Origin: Actinotalea alkalitolerans
GTDB taxonomy: Bacteria > Actinomycetota > Actinomycetes > Actinomycetales > Cellulomonadaceae
Direction: 5' to 3'
Assembly (NCBI RefSeq): GCF_023369855.1
Contig: NZ_JAMBPP010000001.1
Span: 62,001 to 126,000 of the forward strand
Length of the DNA stretch: 64,000 nt
The translations under genes and the position numbers were made by a program. Under the pieces are notes generated by a model. It did no database searches. It had not been told where the DNA came from and worked only from the letters and a program-made list of their open reading frames with translations. Of this stretch, positions 58,437 through 64,000 are shown in pieces (the first letter of the stretch is position 1; every line of letters begins with the position of its first letter).

Positions 58437-59224
58437 CAGCGGGCCAGCCAGCCACCGTCGACCGGCAGGATCGCCCCGTGGATGTAGGTGGCGGCGTTCG
58501 AGCAGAGGAACAGCACGGCGTCGCCGATGTCGGACGGCTCGGCCCAGCGGGCGGCCGGGATGCGGCCGAGGATCGCCTGGCTGCGCTCGGGGTCCTGACG
58601 CAGGTCGTGGGTGTTGGCCGTCGCCACGTACCCGGGGGCGACGGCGTTGACGTTGACGCCCTTGTCGGCCCACTCGTTGGCCAGCGCCTTGGTGAGTCCG
58701 GCGACGGCCGACTTCGACGAGGTGTACCCCGGGACGTTGATGCCGCCCTGGAAGCTGAGCATCGAGGCGGTGTTGACGATCTTGCCGAAGCCGCGCTCGA
58801 TCATGCCGCGGCCGACCTCACGGGACAGGATGAAGGTCGCGCGCAGGTTGACGTCCACGACGTAGTCGAAGTCCTCGTCGGAGTGCACGGCCGCGGGGGT
58901 GCGACGGATCGTGCCACCGTTGTTGACCAGGATGTCCACCTCGCGGGCGACCAGCTCGGCGGCCAGCGCGGTGACCTGCTCGCGCACCGAGAAGTCGGTG
59001 CGCAGCGGGGTGAAGGTGCGCCCCAGGCCCTCGACGAGCGTCCGGACCTCGCTGTCCCCCTCGGGCATGTCGTGGCTGACGCCGATGATGTCCGCGCCGG
59101 CCGAGGCCAGGGACTCCGCGATGGCCAGGCCGATGCCCTGACTGGCCCCGGTCACGACGGCGAGCCGGCCCTCGAGGCTGAGGAGACGCTCCGCGTAGGA
59201 GGCGGGGGTGATGGGGTTCGTCAT
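58436..59224 (-). CDS. KduD-like short-chain dehydrogenase, second copy
   Basis: The 262-residue SDR has TGASQGIGLA (25-34), NNGG at 101-104, and catalytic S154, Y167 and K171. It shares KIVNxASxLSFQGG and the closing GWLAR with the SDR at 55638-56393. One of the two probably makes KDG. The other may act on a different keto-deoxy acid, such as that from L-fuconate, or have the opposite cofactor preference. It lies 61 bases downstream of the IclR gene. Confidence 0.85.
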   Translation of the reverse strand: MTNPITPASYAERLLSLEGRLAVVTGASQGIGLAIAESLASAGADIIGVSHDMPEGDSEVRTLVEGLGRTFTPLRTDFSVREQVTALAAELVAREVDILVNNGGTIRRTPAAVHSDEDFDYVVDVNLRATFILSREVGRGMIERGFGKIVNTASMLSFQGGINVPGYTSSKSAVAGLTKALANEWADKGVNVNAVAPGYVATANTHDLRQDPERSQAILGRIPAARWAEPSDIGDAVLFLCSNAATYIHGAILPVDGGWLAR

Positions 59225-59285
59225 GGTCGGGTGCTCCCTGTATGAGTGCTGATGGGTTGCGGCGTGGTGGTCGTGGCCGCGTCGG

Positions 59286-60176
59286 TCAGGTGGTGTGGCC
59301 CAGTGCCGCCGAGATGCGGTCGGCGGTCTCGACGGCCAGGGCCGCCATCGCCTCGATCTGCTCGACGCTGTGCTCGAGCGTGAGGGTCGAGATGCTCAGG
59401 CCGTACTTGATGGTTCCGGTGTGGTCCCGGATGGGGGCCGCGACGCAGCCCACGCCGGGGACGTTCTCCTCCCGGTCCAGGGCGTAGCCGAGCCTGCGCA
59501 CCGAGGCGATCTCCTCACGCAGACCCTCGATCGTGGTGATGGTGTGCTCGGTGCGGTACGGCAGCCCTGCCCGGGCCACGAAGCGTTGCAGGCCGTCGTC
59601 GGTGTACCCGCTGAGCACGACCTTGCCGATGCCCGAGGAGTGCATCGGGATGGCGTGGCCGACCCTCGAGGGCATCTGGTAGGGCTTGTCGGAGTCGCTG
59701 CGGATCAGGTAGACGATCTCGTCGCCGTTGACCGCCCCGACGTGCACGGTGCAGTGCACCCTCTCGACGAGGTCGTCGACGAAGGGCTGCGCGATGGCCG
59801 AGATGTCGATGCGCTGGAGGGCGCGCCCGGCCAGGGCCAGGATCTTGGGCCCCGGGAGGTAGCCCCCGTCGCTGCTCAGGCTCACGAACTGCCGGTCCAG
59901 CAGGGTGCTCAGGATCCGGTGCGTGGTGGCCTTGGCGAGCCCGGTCGCCTCGACCACGTCGGTGAAGCGGGAGTGCATCAGTGCCGCCTCGAGCACCAGC
60001 AGGGTCTTCTCGCTCGCGCTGGTGGTCGAGGTGACCCGTGCGTCGGCCTCCTGCGCGGGTGCCCCGACGGGCAGGACGCCCGTAGGTGCCCCGACGGGCG
60101 GGACGCCGTCGTGCGAACCGCCGTCGTGCGAACCGCCGTCGTGCATCCCCTGCGGGGGCACCGTCTGCGTGGCCAT
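59286..60176 (-). CDS. IclR-family regulator (KdgR-like)
   Basis: The 296-residue regulator starts at ATG 60176. An unusual 45-residue Gly/Pro/His/Asp-rich N-terminal tail, encoded by tandem repeats, precedes the winged helix (SEKTLLVLEAALMHSRFT then TGLAKATTHRILSTLLDRQ). The IclR effector domain follows (MPSRVGHAIPMHSSGIGKVVL and APIRDHTG). KdgR, the usual pectin regulator in proteobacteria, is an IclR protein that senses KDG, so a similar ligand is plausible. It is embedded in the operon it probably controls. Confidence 0.88.
   Translation of the reverse strand: MATQTVPPQGMHDGGSHDGGSHDGVPPVGAPTGVLPVGAPAQEADARVTSTTSASEKTLLVLEAALMHSRFTDVVEATGLAKATTHRILSTLLDRQFVSLSSDGGYLPGPKILALAGRALQRIDISAIAQPFVDDLVERVHCTVHVGAVNGDEIVYLIRSDSDKPYQMPSRVGHAIPMHSSGIGKVVLSGYTDDGLQRFVARAGLPYRTEHTITTIEGLREEIASVRRLGYALDREENVPGVGCVAAPIRDHTGTIKYGLSISTLTLEHSVEQIEAMAALAVETADRISAALGHTT
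60058..60148. repeat. coding tandem repeats in IclR N-terminus
   Basis: A 15-base core GGTGCCCCGACGGGC recurs at a 27-base period (60058-60072, 60085-60099). GTCGTGCGAACCGCC is repeated in tandem (60108-60122, 60123-60137) with a third partial copy. All periods are multiples of three, so copy-number change would keep frame and alter only tail length. Confidence 0.7.
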
Positions 60177-60199
60177 GGTCGTCTGTCCGTCTCTCGCGC

Positions 60200-61039
60200 T
60201 CAGCGCATGTCCGCGATGGCGAAGCCATCCATGTCGTCGAAGGACTGGTTCTCGCCGGCCATCGCCCACACGAAGCTGTAGCTCGCGGAGCCGACCCCGG
60301 AGTGGACCGACCAGCTCGGGGAGATGATCGCCTCCTCGTTGCCGACCACCAGGTGCCGGGTCTCGGTGGGCTGGCCGAGCAGGTGGATCACGCGCGCGTC
60401 GGCAGGCAGGTCGAAGTAGAGGTAGGCCTCCATGCGGCGGTCGTGCGTGTGCGCGGGCATGGTGTTCCACATGCTGCCCGGGTGCAGGGTGGTGACCCCC
60501 ATGACCACCTGGCAGCTGCGGACGCCGTTCTCGTGGATGTACTGGTTGAGGGTGCGCCGGTTGGAGGTGAGACCGTCGCCGAGCTCACGGATGGTGCCTG
60601 TGCCGGCCTCGACCAGCGTGGTCGGGTAGGCGGTGTGCGCCGGGGCGGAGACCACGTAGAACCGCGCGGGACCCTGCTCTCCGGAGGTGTCGGTCGAGGA
60701 GAACACGACCTCGACCGCGCCGCGCCCGACGTACAGGCACGAGCCGTGGCCGACGTCGTAGGTGGTGCCGTCGACCGTGATCTGGCCGGGGCCTCCGACG
60801 TTGACGATGCCCGCCTCGCGGTGCTCGAGGAAGAACTCCGAGCGGATCTCGGGGAAGGTCGGCAACGGCAGCGGGCCGGTGACGGGCTTGGCCCCGAGCA
60901 GCACCACGCGGTCGTGGTGGGTGTAGACCGCGGTCGCCTCGTCGTCCACGAACAGGTCCTGGACGAGGTAGCGCCGCCGGAGCTCGGCGGTGTCCATCCC
61001 GGGGACGTGCTCCGGGCTGGTCGCGTAACGCTGTTCCAT
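60200..61039 (-). CDS. kduI: 5-dehydro-4-deoxy-D-glucuronate isomerase
   Basis: The 279-residue double cupin matches KduI: VQDLFVDDEATAVYTHHDRVVLLGA near residue 27, FFLEHREAGIVNVGG, and zinc-site MPAHTHDRRMEAYLYFDL (residues about 193-210). ISPSWSVHSGVGSASYSFVWAMAGEN closes the fold. It isomerises 5-keto-4-deoxyuronate, formed from unsaturated galacturonate, to 2,5-diketo-3-deoxygluconate. It lies between the TRAP transporter and the IclR gene and is the clearest marker of a pectin/uronate function for the convoy. Confidence 0.95.
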   Translation of the reverse strand: MEQRYATSPEHVPGMDTAELRRRYLVQDLFVDDEATAVYTHHDRVVLLGAKPVTGPLPLPTFPEIRSEFFLEHREAGIVNVGGPGQITVDGTTYDVGHGSCLYVGRGAVEVVFSSTDTSGEQGPARFYVVSAPAHTAYPTTLVEAGTGTIRELGDGLTSNRRTLNQYIHENGVRSCQVVMGVTTLHPGSMWNTMPAHTHDRRMEAYLYFDLPADARVIHLLGQPTETRHLVVGNEEAIISPSWSVHSGVGSASYSFVWAMAGENQSFDDMDGFAIADMR

Positions 61040-61130
61040 GGTGGGCCTTTCGGTGACGAGATCGAGGTCGTGACGAAGGTCGGGACCACCGGCCGGCGGC
61101 GCGAGGGGGGTCGGCGCCGGCCGGTGGGGA

Positions 61131-62441
61131 CTAGAAGGCGACCAGGCCGAGCACGCTCGGCAGCCACATCGACAGGGCCGGTGTGAAGATCACCATGATC
61201 AGCAGCAGGATCAGGGCCCCGAAGAACGGCATGAGGCGTCGGACGACGTCCTCGATGCCGAGCCCGGCGACCTTGGCCCCGACGAAGAGGATGGGACCCA
61301 CGGGCGGGGTGATGGTCCCGACCGACAGGGCGAACACCATCATGATCCCGAAGTGCACCGGGTGGATCCCGAACGCCGCGACGATCGGCAGGAAGATCGG
61401 CGTGAAGATCAGCACGGCCGGCGTCGGATCCATGAAGAGCCCGACGACGAGCAGCACCAGGGCGATCAGCAGGAGCAGGATCACCGGGTTGGAGCTGATC
61501 GTGAACAGCGCCTCGGAGACCAGCGCGGGCACCTTGGCGAAGGACATCACGAAGCCCATCACCGAGGAGACCCCGATGAGGAACATCACGACCGAGGTGG
61601 TGCGGGCCGCGTCCATGAGGATGCGCGGGATCTGCTTGATCGTGATCGACTTGTAGATCGCGGACAGCACGAGCGAGTAGATGACCGCGATGTTGGAGGC
61701 CTCGGTCGCGGTGAAGATCCCACCGAGGATGCCACCGATGACGACCACGATGAGGAACAGCGCCGGAAGGGCGATGACGATGGTCTTGAGCCCCTGGGCG
61801 AAGCCCACCCGCTCGGTGATCTTGAGCTCGGGGCGCTTGCGGGCGTACAGGTAGACGATGACCATGCACGAGAACGCCCACAGCAGGCCCGGGACGTAGC
61901 CGGCCACGAAGAGCGCTGCGATCGAGGCGCTCGAGACCAACGAGTAGACGATCATCAGGTTGCTCGGCGGGATGAGCATGCCGGCCGGGGCCGAGGCGAT
62001 GTTGGTCGCTGCGGAGAAGCCTCGGTTGTAGCCCTCCTTGGCCTGCAGCGGCCCCATGGTCGAGCCGATCGCCGCTGCCGCGGCCACGCCGGACCCGCTG
62101 ACCGCGCCGAAGAGCGCGTTCGCGGCGACGTTCGTCTGGGCCAACGAGCCCGGGGTGCGGCCCACCATGACCTTGGCGGCGTTGATCAGCCGGATGGCTA
62201 TCCCGCCGTTGTTCATGATGACGCCGGCCAGGACGAAGAACGGGATGGCCAGCAGCGGGAACGAGTTGATCCCGCGGAAGATCTGCTGGGCAGAGGTCAG
62301 GACGCCGTTCTCGACGCCGAGGATGACGAACAGCGCCGTCATCGAGGACAGGCCCACGGCGATGCTGATCGGCGCGCCGATGATCAGGAAGATCGCGATG
62401 CCTACGAGGAGGATGAGTGCTGCGAGTGCTGCTGGATCCAT
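61131..62441 (-). CDS. TRAP transporter large permease, DctM type
   Basis: The 436-residue protein has about 12-13 helices with DctM motifs: IPFFVLAGVIMNNGGIAIRL, NALFGAVSGSGVAAAAAIGS, and IPPSNLMIVYSL, and a C-terminal GTITPPVGPILFVGA. It is the ion-coupled transport subunit. With KduI downstream, a sialate/uronate-type acidic sugar is the expected cargo. It lies 14 bases after DctQ. Confidence 0.95.
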   Translation of the reverse strand: MDPAALAALILLVGIAIFLIIGAPISIAVGLSSMTALFVILGVENGVLTSAQQIFRGINSFPLLAIPFFVLAGVIMNNGGIAIRLINAAKVMVGRTPGSLAQTNVAANALFGAVSGSGVAAAAAIGSTMGPLQAKEGYNRGFSAATNIASAPAGMLIPPSNLMIVYSLVSSASIAALFVAGYVPGLLWAFSCMVIVYLYARKRPELKITERVGFAQGLKTIVIALPALFLIVVVIGGILGGIFTATEASNIAVIYSLVLSAIYKSITIKQIPRILMDAARTTSVVMFLIGVSSVMGFVMSFAKVPALVSEALFTISSNPVILLLLIALVLLVVGLFMDPTPAVLIFTPIFLPIVAAFGIHPVHFGIMMVFALSVGTITPPVGPILFVGAKVAGLGIEDVVRRLMPFFGALILLLIMVIFTPALSMWLPSVLGLVAF

Positions 62442-62455
62442 GGGTCAGCCCTCCT

Positions 62456-62959
62456 TCACAGGACGTCGGGCTCGGAGTCCTCGACGGGGCGCTCGGCGCC
62501 CGTCAGGATCCGGACCAGGTGGTAGACGGTGTAGAGGGCGATGAGCACGCCCGAGATCGGCAGCGCGAGGTACAGCGGGCCGACGTTGACCGGTAGACCG
62601 GTGAGGTTCTGGGCCCAGGCCAGCTGGACGACCAGGTAGCCACCCCAGATCAGCACCAGGCCGGTGAAGGTCAGGATGGCGAGCTGCACGATGACCGAGA
62701 AGACGGTCTGCGCGGCCCGTGGGAGCTTGCGGACGGCGATCTCGACCGCGATGTGGCCGCGTTCGCCGAAGACGAGCGCCGCCCCGAAGAGGCCCAACCA
62801 GATGAACAGGTACTTGGCGAGCTCCTCGGACCAGCCGCTGGGCTGGTTGAGGACCTGCCGGGCGAACACCTGCCACGCGACGTCGACCACGAGGGCTGCG
62901 AACAGCACCACGCAGAACCACGTCAGCACACGATCGAGCACGTTCTTTGCTGTGGTCAT
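62456..62959 (-). CDS. TRAP transporter small permease, DctQ type
   Basis: The 167-residue protein has four helices, with WQVFARQVLNQPSGWSEELAKYLFIWLGLFGA, the classic DctQ segment, near residue 29. It bridges DctM and the binding protein. It lies 27 bases downstream of the DctP-type gene. Confidence 0.93.
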   Translation of the reverse strand: MTTAKNVLDRVLTWFCVVLFAALVVDVAWQVFARQVLNQPSGWSEELAKYLFIWLGLFGAALVFGERGHIAVEIAVRKLPRAAQTVFSVIVQLAILTFTGLVLIWGGYLVVQLAWAQNLTGLPVNVGPLYLALPISGVLIALYTVYHLVRILTGAERPVEDSEPDVL

Positions 62960-62986
62960 GTCGGACCTCTTCGGGACGGGCAGCCG

Positions 62987-64000
62987 TTACTCGGCTGCGG
63001 CGCGGACCTGGTCGTAGATACCGCGGGTGACGTCGTTCGAGAGCTTCTGCTCGGTCAGCGGGGCGATGACCGCGGCGAAGGCCTCGGCGTCGACCTCGTT
63101 GAACATGGCGCCCTCGGCCTCGGCGGCGTCCTTGGCCGCGCTGACCTGCTCGGTCCACAGCTCGGCCTCGTGGACGCGGGCCTCGGCGAGGAGCTCGGCG
63201 AAGATCTCCTGGTGCTCGGCCGACATGGCGTCGTAGATCGCCGGGTTGATGATCAGGTAGTCCGGGAACATCAGGTGACGCGTGTAGCTGTAGTACGGGG
63301 CGACCTCGTGCTGCTTCAGGTTGTAGAAGATCAGCTCGTTGTTCTCGCCGCCCTCGAGCAGGCCGGACTGGATGGCGGTGTAGACCTCACCCTGACCCAT
63401 CGGGGTCCCGGTGCCGCCCATGAGGCTCATCATCTCGATGTTGGTGTCCGACTCGATGACGCGGATCTTCATGCTCGCGAGGTCCGCGGGGGTGTTGATC
63501 GGCTTGACCGAGTTGTAGACGTTCCGGACGCCGCCGTGGAAGGCGCTGAGCACCTTGATGTTCTGCCCCTCGAGGGACGAGTACAGCTCGGTGGTGATGT
63601 CGGGGTCGTTGGTGACCTGGCTCTGGTGCTCCGGGGAGTCGAAGACGAAGGGCAGGTTGAAGACCACGAAGTCCGGGTTGAAGTTCTCGAGCAGCGGGCC
63701 GCCGACGTAGGCCATCTCGATCGTGCCGGCCTGGAGGAGCTCGATCGTCTCGCGCTGGGCACCGAGCGTCTCGTTGGGGAAGACCTCGACGTCGTACGCG
63801 CCGTCGGTCGCCTCGAAGAGCTTGTCACCGAGCTCGTCCATGACGATGTACTGCGGGTGGGTCTCGGGCTGGTTGAACGCGACCTTCATGACGAGGGTGT
63901 CCGCGTTGGCCTCGGGGGCGGCAGCGGTCTCGCCGGCCTCGGGGGCGGTCTCGGGGGTGGTGGTGCCGGTTCCGGCGCTGCACGCTGTCAGTGCGAGCAG
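62987..64000 (-). CDS. TRAP transporter substrate-binding protein, DctP type (5' end cut off)
   Basis: The visible part is about 337 residues and runs off the right edge. Read inward from the edge it starts within a lipoprotein signal (LLALTAC, lipobox LTAC). An acidic Thr/Glu/Ala linker (TTTPETAPEAGE) and the mature DctP domain MKVAFNQPETHPQY then follow. The TRAP carboxylate-binding Arg region is present: ADLASMKIRVIESDTNIEMM. It captures an acidic sugar or other carboxylate. Only the first few signal-peptide residues and the promoter are missing. Confidence 0.92.
   Translation of the reverse strand: MLALTACSAGTGTTTPETAPEAGETAAAPEANADTLVMKVAFNQPETHPQYIVMDELGDKLFEATDGAYDVEVFPNETLGAQRETIELLQAGTIEMAYVGGPLLENFNPDFVVFNLPFVFDSPEHQSQVTNDPDITTELYSSLEGQNIKVLSAFHGGVRNVYNSVKPINTPADLASMKIRVIESDTNIEMMSLMGGTGTPMGQGEVYTAIQSGLLEGGENNELIFYNLKQHEVAPYYSYTRHLMFPDYLIINPAIYDAMSAEHQEIFAELLAEARVHEAELWTEQVSAAKDAAEAEGAMFNEVDAEAFAAVIAPLTEQKLSNDVTRGIYDQVRAAAE

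Noticed and set aside
60058-60148. CRISPR-like array
   Set aside because: Units are adjacent, coding and multiples of three, with no spacers or cas genes.

Overview
This is a high-GC bacterial chromosome segment. The short intergenic spaces, frequent GTG starts, ATGA/GTGA coupling and DUF6318-type lipoprotein point to Actinobacteria. The DUF6318 gene, PL11 lyase and duplicated C-terminal glycan-binding-like repeats look most like plant-biomass degraders of the Micrococcales (Cellulomonas/Cellulosimicrobium type). That placement is an inference, since the window contains no rRNA gene. No tRNA, CRISPR array or intact mobile element was seen. The only mobile trace is a decayed IS5-type transposase fragment near 22.2 kb.

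The dominant theme is breakdown of pectin, especially rhamnogalacturonan I (RG-I), and use of its sugars. From 0.5 to 13.6 kb lie L-rhamnose genes: rhaM, rhaI, a fused aldolase/lactaldehyde dehydrogenase, rhaB, a FucA-like aldolase and fucO. With them are a LacI-type regulator, a GH43-like enzyme and a Gfo/Idh/MocA oxidoreductase. From 13.7 to 26.8 kb the theme is interrupted by about 22 small unrelated genes (Nudix, VOC, HIT, Ada/Ogt, XRE, DinB, ComB and others) and the IS remnant.

From 26.7 to 46.6 kb the glycan theme returns. It holds a four-gene operon of two Gfo/Idh/MocA oxidoreductases, a DUF6807/PmoA protein and a cupin; a GH51 arabinofuranosidase; a CUT1 ABC transporter with a YesL-like protein; an FMN L-lactate dehydrogenase; an MFS exporter; a GH42 beta-galactosidase; and a secreted 1178-residue PL11 rhamnogalacturonan lyase. 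The content resembles the Bacillus subtilis yes RG-I locus without its two-component system.

From 46.6 to 55.6 kb lie a PKD lipoprotein and DUF6318 pair, an L-fuconate dehydratase with a GntR regulator and a divergent hydroxyacid dehydrogenase, a methyltransferase, an ABC-F ATPase, and a TetR/peroxiredoxin-like pair. From 55.6 kb to the right edge a nine-gene convoy on the minus strand holds a TRAP transporter, kduI, an IclR regulator, two KduD-like SDRs, a hydroxyacid dehydrogenase and a zinc alcohol dehydrogenase. This is a uronate module, probably for unsaturated galacturonate released by pectin lyases.

Two classes of palindrome tie the glycan genes together. Class A, TGAA-N-CG-N-TTCA, lies before the fucA-like gene, rhaI, rhaM/lacI, the first Gfo/Idh gene, lldD and the PL11 lyase. 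Class B, GGGAA-N-GCGC-N-TTCCC-like, lies before the DUF6807 operon, the ABC transporter and the PL11 lyase. The local LacI protein is the natural reader of class A. The class B reader is not in the window. Together these suggest one coordinated RG-I, rhamnose and lactate regulon.
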